Source: Hoplostethus atlanticus
Lineage: Eukaryota; Chordata; Actinopteri; Trachichthyiformes; Trachichthyidae
Direction of reading: 5' to 3'
DNA length: 64,000 nt
Assembly: GCA_034670405.1 (NCBI GenBank)
Contig: JAXDDX010000181.1
Span: forward strand, 1 to 64,000
Shown here: one piece after another, positions 1 to 32,847 of the stretch
Numbering within the stretch: position 1 is the stretch's first letter
Layout: each line of letters begins with the position of its first letter
Translations under genes and position numbers: made by a program
Notes under the pieces: generated by a model
What the model was told of the DNA's origin: nothing
The model's database searches: none
The model's input: the letters and a program-made list of their open reading frames with translations, nothing else

Positions 1-497
1 TGCTACAGACACAGTCCACCCAGGTTCTTTCCACCATCTGTTCCAAAAACCTCCCTCTGGGAGACGTCGTTTAAGTTAAGTTCAAGACCACTGGTCAACT
101 CTGCAGCTTTCTCTTGAGAGCTGCTACTAAACTGGCCTTCTTTATACCTCATTCACACACAAATCCCGGGATTTACATAGGTTATTGAACATGGGTCATT
201 CCCGTGTTGGACCCAATCAGACCAGACCGCACAAGCCTATTGCCTGTGCACTATTTGGTTGACCTGACATATCTGTATACAAGCAAAGTTTGTTTGACTA
301 AAAGCTCAGACTGCAAATACCTGAACATTACAATGTATTCTGGGCAAGATGCGCTCCTGACGTCTACATCGTTGCTAACTTCTCAGAAACAGTTCACTTA
401 TCAGAGTAATGGGATGGCACTTAAGATGGCAGCAACAAGGACATGTTACAATGACTAATAAAACAGGGCCTATGAAAGTGAGGGTTGATGCTCTTAC

Positions 498-4977
<4,480 letters not shown>

Positions 4978-6076
4978 GGTTAGTACTGTGTGTGTCGCTA
5001 GTCTGCAGCTGTCAAGCAGTCACAGGCCCCATCTCATTCCACCCCCCTCACCCTATCCACTCGCCTCCGTTTGCGCGTTCATGTGGAGGCTTCGCCACAT
5101 TGAGGGCCATTCCAAAGCAATTAGCAAGGAGTAGGAGTGGGTTATAAAACCGTCTAACAGCGAGTGTACATCGATTAACCACACGACACTCTACGGAAGA
5201 GCACCAACAATATCAGGATGGAGGAAAACACATACAAATATAAGTTCCGTCTTGATAATTTATTTTGTGGAATTTTTATCGACTATTACCGAAATCGCGG
5301 AATGTGTGTTGAATACGTTTAAATGTGTGGTCAAAACTTGAAAATATTACGTTGATTCTGCTTGTTCACCTGACATGTACAATACAATTATACATACACG
5401 CAGATTTAAAAACAAAACACATTTCATTTTAATGCATGTGCTCATTGTTTTGTGGATATCATTCATTTGCAGGGATGGTTGAAAAAACCAAGCAACTCAT
5501 CCAGATGAGAATACAACATGAATATGTAGCACATAACCGAGCCGATTGACGAGTCTCCCTGTAGCCGAGGCGTCTCCCTGTAGCCATGGTGACTGCTGTT
5601 TCCTGTTTCTGCTGGAGAGTGGCAAGGGCGTCCCATAGTTTACCCATCTTTTATACCATTATACCCTTAATTAGGAGTGCCCTCTCACAGCTGCGAGTGT
5701 GACTTCCAACAGAGTGACACTCGGTATTGGAGTGGTAGTGAAGAGGGACCGGTTTGGGAAAGGGGGCCAGTTTCTGGATCTGCAACGCCCAACGACAAGC
5801 GAAAGGCAAATATTAATAGCTAAGCTTTTGGCGCCCTCTGGCGTCGTCAACGATTGCTTATTTGTCTGTGTTGTTGTGATGTGGCTATAGATACTTAAAG
5901 ATATTGCGTTGTACGGCATTTTGTACGGTTCGGCGGCACGGACATGGCAGATATTTTTACAAGACGCAATGCCAAATCACTTTTTTGTTAATTTCATTTC
6001 TAGTGCGTGATTGACAACCACTGACTGCACTGTTTCTGTCACTCAGCTGGGGTAGGTGGGGTCACAAAGAGCCAAG
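4978..6076. promoter_or_regulatory. Divergent apeh/capza1 5' intergenic region (putative shared promoter)
   Basis: About 1.1 kb separates the apeh start codon (minus) from the capza1 start codon (plus), so both upstream regions lie here. No TATA box was placed with confidence. An X-box-like GTAGCCATGGTGAC lies at 5582-5595, close to the RFX consensus but with a mismatch. A 14-base repeat, GTCTCCCTGTAGCC, occurs twice near 5552-5586. A CTCF-like motif lies at 5830-5843. Transcription start sites cannot be fixed from sequence alone. Confidence 0.5.
5830..5843 (-). promoter_or_regulatory. CTCF-like motif
   Basis: GGCGCCCTCTGGCG resembles the reverse complement of the CTCF core CCASYAGRKGGCRS with mismatches at weakly constrained positions. 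It lies between two divergent genes, a usual place for such sites. Motif match only. Confidence 0.3.
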
Positions 6077-9813
<3,737 letters not shown>

Positions 9814-10990
9814 GGGAAGGACAGGAAATGGCCAGAGAGATGCACACTCCACTGGGCCAACAACACACCTATACATGCGCAAGGACTAACCAAAGCAAAA
9901 CTATATCAGTATGGGGCAAGGAATTAAAAAGCAAAACAAATAAGCAAAGCTGAAGATTCACAGACTGTTAGGCACAGGTCTGTTGTAAGGAAGCTGTGGT
10001 TTTGGAGATAATTGTGGTTTGGATCTGTGTTACTGGAGAGTTATACTGGGTCAGTGTGCAGGGCTCTGCTCAGGACTGCTACATTAGAGGGATAAATCCA
10101 TCAAAGGGATCACTGATCTGCCCAGATTTGATTGTCAAAAGAAACGTACAGGGCAGCTGATAACAATTGTAAGCACACCATCACATATCAGGGTTTATTT
10201 TTAGACAGGAAAATATGGATGTTGTCAACACATTCGGTGCACAAGTATAATAATTGGAAATCATGTACATCAATGAAATCAGGACAGGAAATGTTCCAGC
10301 AGTCATCTGTCATTTTAACTGGTTCTTATAGTATTCCAGACTTGAAGGAATTCAGTCATACTTTGCTAATGAAATCGACAGTATTTGTAACTGTTGAATT
10401 TTAGCAGTAGCATGATCCTTAGCATAGCTCTGTTCCTGCACTGTAGACCTACATGTTTGTCGGTGTCTGTCAGGGCTGAGGGAATGTTTACTTGTTTTCT
10501 GTTGTACTTCTCAGATGTATGTGTCTCCCACCCATGAAAGCTATGATGACTGAAATACGCTTAAGCTCCTCTGCTTCCGAATCCATCATCCTCTATTACT
10601 TTGGCATCTCCTCCATTGCTGTATAGCCTTTCCTTTGTGCAAGGAAAACATACTCATATTAACCAAGATTTATTTGCCAAAATCTCTTTCCTATGGTAAA
10701 GAACTCCATACTCCCCATGTATGCAAAATCTCTATTTTAATACGCTGGTTTTTGTTGGAGTCTTATGATATCACACTCAACTGTAACAAACTGTGTTGGT
10801 CGATGCCATGTGAACACAAAGCAGTTTTGCCATCTAAGGTGGATTGCTTAATAGGCTGATTCTGGATCAGTTACATGTTAGCTATATGTGCTGTGTTCAA
10901 CCCTTACACTACAACTGTGCCGATCAGTTCTAAAGTTTTAAGACTGTACTGCCCCATTCTGTTGTACAAATAAATGGAGTGATCATCTTG
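9814..10990 (+). other. capza1: capza1 3' UTR
   Basis: AT-rich non-coding sequence after the TAG stop up to just past an AATAAA hexamer at 10969-10974. Small open frames inside are unsupported. UTR status is inferred from the position of the polyadenylation signal. Confidence 0.7.
10969..10974 (+). terminator. capza1: Polyadenylation signal AATAAA for capza1
   Basis: Canonical AATAAA followed within about 20 bases by a TG/T-rich stretch (gtgatcatcttggc...ttgtcattttcttc), the normal arrangement for cleavage. It gives a 3' UTR of about 1.2 kb. Confidence 0.7.
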
Positions 10991-11125
10991 GCTAGGTTGT
11001 CATTTTCTTCTCATGTCATCACATACAGGTTATCACACTTTTACCCTTCAGGATTCATAAGATTGCCAGTTGAAACAGTTTTGATAGAAAACCTTGAGCC
11101 GTTTTAAAATGTAAGGCATGAGAAA

Positions 11126-12433
11126 TTTATTTAAGAAAGCACTAGCCATGATACAGATTCATGATATGCATAGTTACTGTGGACAGCTGAAGGAATTTGC
11201 CTTCATGGACAAGCTGTAGTTTGTGTAGCCAATAGGATTAATAAGATAAAATATCAATAACTGCTTGGTTTTAAAGCCAGGTATTAGCCATGTTTTAAAA
11301 CAGACAAAACCCTTCAAGCCTAAAACACAAAGCAAATCTGACAATGAAGCAAAGCACTGTTAGAGCAAGACACAAAATAGCATCTAAGTTGTTTGATAGA
11401 AACTATACAAATAAAAATTACAGTAGTAAGATTTTACCATTTAAGTCTCCATTCTGTATTTGCAATTATCACATAAACAATATGTGTTGTCCCTTTTGGT
11501 TTGGATGACAGAAATGTAAGTTCCCTGAATAAAAAATGCTAAATTGTAGACAAATCCTCTTCCAGTAATGTAGTGCAAGGTGTACTGTCCTTTCTCAAGA
11601 CAAGATTCAGTGTATTCATGACAACTGCAGTAGGAAAAAAAACACATGCATGGGATGTTGTGCAGTCACATACTTCAAATGACTAATTTGTAAATTCTTT
11701 GATTTAAACTTTATACAGTAAAATGTATTGGCCATATGCTGTTTCCATCAACCATCTACGCACAAACTGCATAAGGATTCATTGGAAAAACCTACTGACT
11801 ATTTTAGTCTGAAATAGTGTTAGCTACAACTATATTTGCTATACTCTACTTCCATTATTTGTTCCCTTCTATTTACAGTACAGAGATTGCTTCTGACTGA
11901 AGTCTTTATTAGATCTGAGAGGACTGGTAGTTCCTCAGTTACAGGCTTGTGTTTGCACATCAAGGGAATAGGAGTGTTGCACTCAGAAATCCTGATTTAT
12001 ATTCACTTCAAACCCCACGTGCCTTTAGCTTGGTCCCTTTTCTTTTTATATGATTTCTCAAGACATCATTATCATGGAGTTGATGTGGATGCTATCGGAG
12101 ATAAATATAAAATACAAAAACAGCCATTTAAAACATAAAAAATGTTTACAAGAATAAACAAATGCAAGTTAATAGAAAGCCTATTAAATCCAATAAAAGA
12201 ATCCATACTATACTATATTTGACTTCAAATAAACAGTGTTCTTTTCCGATTGTTTGTGGCATAGAGGTAGGGGTAAAACATACTCTTGTAAATGCATCTG
12301 TTTCAACCAATCCAGCTTTTAAGTGTTTTTTTAAGTCTGATTCTTTACCATTGATTATTAGTGCTACCAAAGTGGTTTCAGGGATACCTTATGAACATCG
12401 AAGTAGATGCCGATAGTCCGTATGACCAAGCCA
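11126..12433 (-). other. cttnbp2nl: Probable cttnbp2nl 3' UTR
   Basis: AT-rich non-coding stretch downstream of the cttnbp2nl stop. Minus-strand AATAAA hexamers are readable as TTTATT on the plus strand, at 11126-11131 (the furthest) and near 11904. Choosing the furthest puts the two convergent transcripts' ends about 150 bp apart. Confidence 0.5.
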
Positions 12434-24971
<12,538 letters not shown>

Positions 24972-24977
24972 CTCCTC

Positions 24978-26050
24978 CTACGGACAGACAGACAGACAGA
25001 GAGAGAGGGAAAAAAAGTCAGAAGAACTGACTTTTCAGACCATTGCTAGGTTGCTATAAAATATAAAAGACGCAGTCCAGCATCAAACAGTGATTGAGCT
25101 ACTGACTCAAACAATAAAAATGCTTTCAATTTCATTATGAAGGCGTCTGTGTGAAAGAGTGAAAGAGAGCATTGAGCGGCGGAGGCAGAGTGCAGTCTGG
25201 ATGGTGTGTTTTCAGTGAGAGAGGTGCAGAGACGTTATAGGATGGTAGAGTTGCCCTGGGGTCCCATCTGTGGCCTGGCAGAGTTGCGCTCGGGGTTATA
25301 AACAGGAAGTCATGAGCACATCTGCACGTTAAGCTCCTGAGAGAGACTGAGGATGGGTTGTCTGGTGGTCTGCTCTACCCGATCCCAACTGTCCACTGTG
25401 AAGGCTCGCTGTGCTCTGAATACCAAGACTGATAGACTGGGCTGATTGTTTCAAACATCTGATTTGGCACCCACACTCACTCAGCTCTACATCACCCTGC
25501 TCTCTGTCCACTTAATCCTGTGATTCATGAACCAGACCGTGCCTAGTCATAGGGGCCAGACAAAACACACCTCACGCAGTTGACATCATCTGTAGAATTA
25601 GGGGGAAGACAAAGCGCGCCTCCCACAGTGGACTTTTGAATTAAGGGCGGTGCCCAGGTTTAATGACCAGTCCGTCTCCTACACTTCATATGATTCTCTG
25701 TCTCACGCCATAAATAAATAATTGACACAGAACAAAAATGCTCAGTGTGGCATGCCATAAGAGTTTACTGTACACATACTGTATAACCTCTGCAGCAGGC
25801 AGGTTGAAGCTAAGTGCATTGTTTACTTTCTTCAGTGTCCCAGAACATTTTCTCCCTCAGAGAAAACCTCACCACTCATCCACAACACAGCAACTGAGTG
25901 CAACTCAACGGTTAGCTACTGGTTACTACCTTCAGGTATGGAGCACGATGGCCATGTATTTGTGCATAAACATACAGTAGTTAAGTGTTAATAGTGTGTG
26001 GTGGTTGAGCTGTTGACTATTAAGTGTAGTAATAATAACTTTATTCTTAA
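24978..26050. other. Upstream intron of cttnbp2nl, no feature seen
   Basis: The acceptor for the first coding exon is at 24979-24978 on the minus strand, so this stretch should be intron leading to an unlocated 5' non-coding exon. Only a short (GACA)/(GA) stretch near 24981-25010 was noted. Confidence 0.5.
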
Positions 26051-26082
<32 letters not shown>

Positions 26083-26836
26083 CTTTATTAATCCCACTCT
26101 AGGAAACCTCTTCATTACAGAAACAGCACAAGCAATGAAAGACAGTACCAAACACAAACAGGGCATACACAAAGCAAACAGCACATACAAGCACAGCCAT
26201 CCATGTTTATACTAAGCAGACAGGTCAGGCACAAATCCATTATGATCATTCCACAATTTCATTGCAGGAAACAAATGACCATTTGAACCTCTCTTTAGAT
26301 ATTTTGGGAAGTATAAACCTATTAATGAAACAGCTTCTGTGTTGAATCAATACATTGTGAGGTGGATGATTTGTGTTGTCCGGAATACTTTTAAATTTAG
26401 ACGTGGTTTTCTGATTGGAAAGTACATTTAGTGATTCCAAGATTACATCAAATAGTTAAACCTGCTTTCTTTATGGTGTTTCCGAGTCTGTCGTCATGCT
26501 CTTTTGATTGGTTTCCTTTCCAGCAAAGGCATAACTGAGAACACTGACAAGAACACTATGATGAAAAAAAATCAAAAGCATATTGTCACTTAGTTTCTTT
26601 AGGACCTCGAGCATAGATTGTGCTTCCTTATAAATCTGTAATGAGTTTGTGAGTAATGAGTAATCACTAAAGTACTTAAGTACTGAACCGATGATTTCAC
26701 GCTGTATGACAACTGGATTCAAGTCATCAGCCCTTTTCCCAGAAATTAGCTCTTTTGTTTTCTTCACATTAAGGATGACATAGTTACTTTGGCAGAATTT
26801 GTAGGCTAAACTCTCCCTCGTGTAGGCTAGTGTCAT
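26051..26836 (-). mobile_element. L2-clade LINE, 3' fragment with (CTA)n tail
   Basis: Minus-strand translation 26836-26471 holds the post-catalytic part of a non-LTR reverse transcriptase (NVKKTKELISGKRADDLNPV, then a HHSVLVSVLSYAFAG block). The C-terminal ORF end follows at about 26440-26246 (LPKISKERFKWSF). The element ends in a short 3' UTR and a trinucleotide tail, seen as (TAG)n at 26051-26080 on the plus strand. The 5' end is missing and sequence between the two blocks is deleted, so it cannot move. The clade call rests on remembered motif similarity. Confidence 0.8.
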
Positions 26837-26839
26837 CCG

Positions 26840-28019
26840 ATATCTGATAAGTATGCACTGGTAAATTATCTTTACAGCTGAAATTCATAAGGGTGCGAAA
26901 CCTACCCAGCTTCCCTGGAAAACTAACATTCCTGGGATGCCCACTCCATGGAAATGGTCACAAAAAAAATCCCCAAATCTCACGCAGCCTGGTCTCAGCT
27001 AACATGGTCTTATGCAGTGCATTTCTGACACATACCTATCATTGTGTGGGTGAGAGTGGCCTTGGCCAAATGTGTATCACGGACACAAATTTCCAGAGGA
27101 TAAATAGATGGATTTACACCTCAATAGAAACATATCACAGCCATTTTGACAAACACTGGCCTGTGTGTGAGTGCCAGAAGGAGCCTCTATATTACCCTGC
27201 TTCTATGTGTGTGTGCATTCACACGCAATTCAGTGGATTCTACCCTTTATTCTTGCCATCCTTCACTATACAGCCGTTTCTCGCAGTTAGCAAACAGAGC
27301 CTGAGTTGATAGTTACTGAGTTTATTCCTCATAGGATAGGACACAGAATGTATTCAGTGTGCAGGGTAGACAGCTCAGTGTGTTCAAAACAATAAGTGTT
27401 CACCCTAGTTGCTCGGGAACAGCAGATGATCCACCTGCCGTCCTGGGCCCCATTGTCTGACAAGGTACAGTCATTATTTCTGTCTCGGCAATATCCAGTT
27501 CCATGGAAAACTGTCACACACACGTCATAAGAAAATAGCTTAGATTGCCTCTACACAAAATGCTAAAATCAATACTGCATTAACATCGATGAACTTACAC
27601 CCATTAGCCTGAAAATGAGCTCAACGTGAGACCCTTATATCTGTTGCTGTTATCTACGATTTATTTAAAGATTATTTTGGCAACATTATTTCGTATGAAA
27701 TAAAGGCATTTACAAGACGTCGGTTTTGCGGTTGTAAAGTTTCACTCAGCCTAGACTGACAAAGCCCCAAACGTGAAAGACAGCAGATGGGACAGACCTG
27801 TCTATGGACTTTTGCATTTTGCTTTCTTATTATGAGCCCAACGATACTGGATATAGAAACCAGTTGTTGGAGACCAGTTGCAATTATTTTCTCCAGCTTT
27901 CCATGCAACAACATACCTTCATGCGCTCCTTTCTGGCCGCATCAATTTTCTCCAAATCCAAAAAATGAGGCTCCACCACACCATGAATCAAGGCAACCCA
28001 CTAACAGCAGCGCTAACAG
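26840..28019. other. No gene recognised
   Basis: Unique-looking sequence between the LINE fragment and a GC-richer block; small open frames have no recognisable similarity. A non-coding first exon of cttnbp2nl could lie here but no decisive donor was found. Confidence 0.4.
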
Positions 28020-28160
28020 CAGCGCTTCTGCTCGGAGGCGAGTATGAACAACAGTCGTTTAATGACGAGGCCAGCCAGCCAATGAATGGGGCGCAGTGCA
28101 ACAATCTGACCAATGGTTGGCAGGTTTGTCGTTGGGGGCGGGGAGAAGGGCGTTCTAGTG
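28020..28160. promoter_or_regulatory. Candidate promoter block (two CCAAT boxes and a GC box)
   Basis: GC-richer than its surroundings, with GCCAATG at 28078-28084, ACCAATGG at 28109-28116 and GGGGCGGGG at 28135-28143. It lies about 3 kb upstream of the first coding exon of cttnbp2nl and no plus-strand gene follows, so it is best explained as the cttnbp2nl promoter. This is inference. Confidence 0.35.
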
Positions 28161-28877
28161 TCTGTAGGATAAACCTCTTTGTTTCGGACGTCCACTTTTT
28201 GATTCAGCTCAGCTCAGTTCAGTTCAGATTCAATTCACGCCACACCGGTGTGTAAATTTGGTGACCCTATTGCCCATTCGGCACCGTCGGTTAATATGAG
28301 ACAGGCCTGTTTCCCAGACGGGGTTAATGGCATGTTTTATTCGTTTTGGCTAATTTCTGGGTATGTTATGTGATGCGTTTTCGAGGGTGTTTAGTCCAAA
28401 ATAAGTTTGGATTGTGTAGTGTAGAAAACAAATTCTATACTTCCGCTTTAAGAAGTGGATTCCCAATGTTACTCCTGCACAGTTCCAGCTTGCAACATTT
28501 TTAGCTGATGGAAAAGGATATTTTCTCAACATTGATGCTTCTTACAACTTCATGAGAAGCGGTTTTGTGTCCCCTGTTATTGTGTCTTCGCCTTGATTTC
28601 ACACCAGGAAAAAACAAAATCAGTGTATTTTTTCTGGACCGTTTCCCCTTTGACATCTTTTCAAATGCTAAAACTACTAATAAAAATATATATATTTCAT
28701 TGGCTTACGAATGGCGATCACGTTCGTTTGTGATAATTTTATGTCATCCCACAAGCGTCCATTGATTCTACTAGGAAGTTATCAAGCTATGCATTAGTCT
28801 AACATTTATTAAGCGCATTTCCCCCGCGACAAATACCTTGTGTAGTGGCAAAACACGGGGACACGCCAAACACCTGT

Positions 28878-30350
28878 CCGGTGTTATGCCGAGTTCTGCA
28901 TGCACACCGCGGAACATTCTTCCAAAAACTTCTTCCGGGACTACTTCAAAATAAAAGCCAACAAACAACCAAATATACTTACAGAATTAGAGTCTTAGAA
29001 TATAAATGCTCCAGAACTAAGGCTACAAAAGCAATAGAGTAGGACCACTACAAGAGAAATTGAAAGGTGCTTGTGTTGTAAGGTTTACAAGCTTGAAATT
29101 TACAGTGTAAACTATGTCAACCAAATATGATGCAAAGTACAAAAAAAAAATAAAGGAGTGATTTATTTTTAATGTGATTTTGACAGTCAGTCGGCTAATT
29201 TTCTGTTTTCTTCCATATAGCCTACAAGTTGGTTTGTTTTACTTTTACGCTGCCTATTTGCCATTATGTAAAATCCTCTTCTCATGACCTTTTCTTCTTC
29301 ATTTTTTCTTCTCAAGGGACACTTTCGGCTAGCTTTATTAAAAGGTCACTTTGTGGACCTTTGATAAAAAAATTGCAGCCCCACACCCACCCCTATATGT
29401 GCATTATTAGGCTATATTACTCTAAAGATATTAATTAATAAGATTCATTAGTACTGTAGGTAAAATGATAAACATATTTTATTATAAATAACAAAAAGAC
29501 ACCCAATAAGAGAACACAAACAAGAACTGGTGCACATATCAACATTTTAATTGTAATCAAACATAGTATTTTTTTTGTACTGTGCATCATATTTGGTTGA
29601 CATAGTTTACACTGTAAATTTCAAGCTTGTAAACCACAAGCACCTTTCAATTTCTCTTGTAGTGGTCCTACTGTATTGCTTTTGTAGCCTTAGTTCTGGA
29701 GCATTTATATTCTAAGACTCTAATTCTGTAAGTATATTTGGTTGTTTGTTGGCTTTTATTTTGAAGTAGTCCCGGAAGAAGTTTTGCTCCTTAACTCTGG
29801 TGTTTAACTGCGTCGCTGGTTCGAAATTAAACCCCGTGTTTTATTGTATAATACACTTATTTGTGTACTGCACTTGGATCCAAGCTAACGGAAGAATTAT
29901 ATAAACTACACAATAAACAAGGGTTACACGTGATGAGAGTTTAATGTTTACTGAGTTCCTCGATATCGGCAGCACCGAACACTGAATCGGTAGGCAATTT
30001 AGCCAGAAATCTATAACATCTTTGATTTAGCACCCAGCACACATGTAATAACAATACAGATTATATAGCGTGTTTTATGAATTGTTGAAAGTGTAAATTC
30101 CATGCATGTGACCCTGTATATGATGTTTGATCGATTTTTATTAGTTTTTGTTTCATATTGACTGTATATCGTCATTGATGAATAACAATGAAGGTTAGTA
30201 CTAGTATGAAAATAAGAATTCTCTTCACAAAACATTATAGTGTCCAGCGAAATATTATAGTGTCCAGTGACCGCTGGCTCGTTGTTAAACCAATGTTCCG
30301 CGGTGTGCATGCACATCCCGGGGTGCATGCAGAACTCGGCATAACACCGG
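28878..30350. repeat. Outer inverted repeats enclosing a fold-back element
   Basis: Left arm 28878-28918 and right arm 30292-30350 are reverse complements, starting CCGGTGTTATGCCGAGTTCT and ending CGCGGAACATT on the left. The right arm carries about 18 extra bases around a repeated TGCATGCA palindrome. A second, larger inverted repeat (28925-29785) starts a few bases inside the left arm. The stretch 29786-30291 has no recognised coding. Confidence 0.85.
28925..29785. mobile_element. Non-autonomous fold-back/MITE-like element with about 220-bp inverted arms
   Basis: Arms 28925-29148 and 29570-29785 match almost base for base in inverted orientation, differing mainly by a small duplication (about 7 bases) and a few substitutions. 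The outer ends read AAAACTTCTTCCGGGACTAC and the inner ends run into poly-A/T. The 420-bp centre has no coding similarity. No clear target duplication was found, so the superfamily is open. Confidence 0.8.
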
Positions 30351-30976
30351 CTCACATTACGTGTCACGTTGCGTTTCAGAGCCCCCTAATGGCCAAATGA
30401 CAGTGACACAACTTGCACATTTAGAAAACTGGGAGTGCTGGTTCTTCATAGAGTGTAGACTTGTTAGTTAGCACTAGTCCAGGTTCCTGCCAAGGGGAAT
30501 TCAATTTGTGTGTCCTGTTTCAGCCCTGTGCACCTGCTCATTGATGCTAGGGAGTGTGTTTTTTCAAACCTGTCAACCTGCACGCATTTTGTGTACCAAC
30601 CACGCAATTCTTGGTCAAAATACGCAGGTACGAAATGCCAGCTGAAACTACGCAAATGAAAAAAAAAAAATATATATATATATAATAATGTAATTACAGA
30701 AAACAATAAATCAATACAAAACAATACCGTACATGTATTCGGTATTTAAATGACATCCCTCTTGTGCTTCTGTAACGTTAGCCCCTCCCTAGTCTCGGAA
30801 ACCCGACTCGAGCGAGTTCTGCTGAGTTCTCGCATACAGGCTGGGCACGAGACTAGCCCCTCCCCGACCCAAATCTTATCACTCACAAACATCCACTGAT
30901 GCGGTAAGTTAACGCATCACGTTACCGTAACGTTACTTTGTCATCGACCGAGGGGTACGTTGCATTGCATTGCTGA
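30351..30976. other. Intergenic, no gene seen
   Basis: Contains a short inverted pair CTAGTCTCG/CGAGACTAG at about 30790-30855 and an AT-rich run near 30660-30690. No coding similarity. Confidence 0.5.
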
Positions 30977-31440
30977 TAGTCAGGGATCCAGTCACCCAAA
31001 ATTTGAGAGAACCTGACATGGCATGCTATACTTTTTGTTTGTGTTTTATCTATTAATTTGGACATTAAGGTCCACTGAATGAGAGGTCTGCTCTGCCGGA
31101 AACCTTGCGGAAAAAAAATTATGGCCATTTTTGTATATGCAGCCTTTATTTTTTGACCGAAAAATGTGAAAGAGGTTTTTTTTTTCTCAAAGTCCTCAGT
31201 GGGTTGCATAGGCTGTCAATAAATGCATCCCAGGTACACAGAACACGTGTGTTGACAACACCAAGTTAAGAAATACACTTACAAAACCTTTCCAAATGAT
31301 TTATAGCCATTTTCTATTAAAAAAAAGCACCCGTTTTTTGCATTTTTTTCATTATTTTCATCTTTACTTTGTTAGTAAGCAATTATGTCCTGAGTTATGA
31401 CATCAGCCAATGTGTCATTCTTTTCAGCAGATATTATAGT
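30977..31440 (+). repeat. Left terminal inverted repeat
   Basis: Pairs with about 34250-34708. Shared landmarks include GGACATTA(A/C)GGTCCACTGAATGAG-type sequence, the poly-A/T run and GTACACAGAACACGTGTGTT. Confidence 0.85.
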
Positions 31441-31820
31441 CATTCCACACTAAAGATTATTAAAATCAACCCAAAATCAATGGATCTGTGGTGATTTTAT
31501 TACCCTTACGCTCAAAATTCCTCGAGACATCTTTTTAGTTTTAACAAAACCCTGTACCCCAAAGACAATACTTGTAACACAAGAAATTCAAAACAACAAA
31601 AGGATTTTAATTACAAAATGTACACAGGATGACAAGCCAACAAAACAATTATTGTTATACAGCTTAATTTGGATAGATTAGTGACCAGTATCTCGAAAAC
31701 ATGAAATTAAACATTAGCTGAACAAAATTATTGAACACAACACATAGAAAAAAAGAAAAAAAGACTGGCAACAAGGTCTATAATATAACATGAAATTAAC
31801 TTTGCATTGAACAAAATAAC

Positions 31821-32102
31821 TCACTCACTGTCACTGTCTTCAAGTGTGAGTTCAATCCTTGAACATTTGTTGGGGTCCCCAGTGCAGAGACATGCGATGA
31901 CACACTTCACATTGGCTCTCGCACAAGAGCATCCACGGGCACACATGCTTTTCTTGCAGTGACAGTATTTGGTGCGTTTGAATTCTGCAGGTTTTGCCTC
32001 CTTCAGCATCATGGTTGCCACCAGCTTACCACTGACAAGCTCTCTGCCAAAGTCAGTGGCAACAGGGTAAGACATCTTGGGCAAGGTTGAGAACTTGTTC
32101 AT
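31821..32102 (-). pseudogene. Transposon protein remnant, C-terminal CXC-like cysteine cluster
   Basis: 93-codon frame overlapping the end of the middle region. It carries KYCHCKKSMCARGCSCAR followed by CVIACLCTGDPNKC, a CXC/tesmin-like pattern of about ten cysteines, and ends in the acidic tail LEDSDSE. Such clusters often close transposase-type proteins in animals. Position and frame suggest that a deletion brought this tail next to the middle region. Confidence 0.6.
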
Positions 32103-32847
32103 GCTGCTTAGGACTAACTTTCACCCGGCCGTCGTCACCCACCTCTGGGGATGCATCTGTTATCAACCATGCTAGGTGGTTGTACAGGTTGCAGCTCACT
32201 CTCCGCGATGCCTCCAAGTATGATATCTCCAGCTGCATTGATGGGTATTCAGTCTCACTTCCAGGCATCTGCTGACTTCCACCGGCTGAAGATGATCTGG
32301 CTTCTCTTGCAGCCTTCAGTGCCTGCTTTTCTGCCTTACGTTGGTCCTGGAGCTCCATCCGTATTGTCTTTGCAGTGTTATAGGAGGAGACTATGGTATC
32401 ATCAGGTGTTACCTCATCATCACTTTCTTCTTCATACTCTGCCTCTTGAGCTATCTCCTTTAGTTCCTTCAACTTGGTCAGCATGCAGCCAATGCTCAAT
32501 TCTGCAGAGCAAACCAGGCTAGAGCATCCTTTCTGTGGCACAACCATTATCTTACAGTTGCCATCTACTTCATAGTGCCTTTTAAGGCGGGCTACCAAGG
32601 GTTGAGATCTGTATGATTTAACATTGTCAACTCCATATTTTGCTAGGTATTTACGGAATTCATCCCTCAAAGCTGTAACGAAGAATATGGCACCATCTTT
32701 GAAAAGGGGCTCATCTATGCGAGATACTAGTTGGGTCAGTGCAGCATCATATGGAATTGTGTCAGTACTTGTCTTTCCCTGTGTATGAACACGTCTTGTC
32801 AGGTAAACGTTCATGCAATCCCTGTGATACCAGGAAGTCGTTAGCAA
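32053..32847 (-). pseudogene. Transposon protein remnant, middle region
   Basis: 264-codon open stretch containing YHRDCMNVYLTRRV, a helical region (LRDEFRKYLAKYGVDNVKSY) and an acidic linker (EEESDDEVTPDD). It reads as the continuation of the Cys-rich region in another frame. It stops soon after KVSPKQHEQVLNLAQDV, where the family should continue into its core; that core appears deleted. Confidence 0.6.

Noticed and set aside
28870-30976. An LTR retroelement bounded by the repeats near 28.9 and 30.3 kb
   Set aside because: The repeats are inverted, not direct, and no retroelement protein similarity was seen between them.
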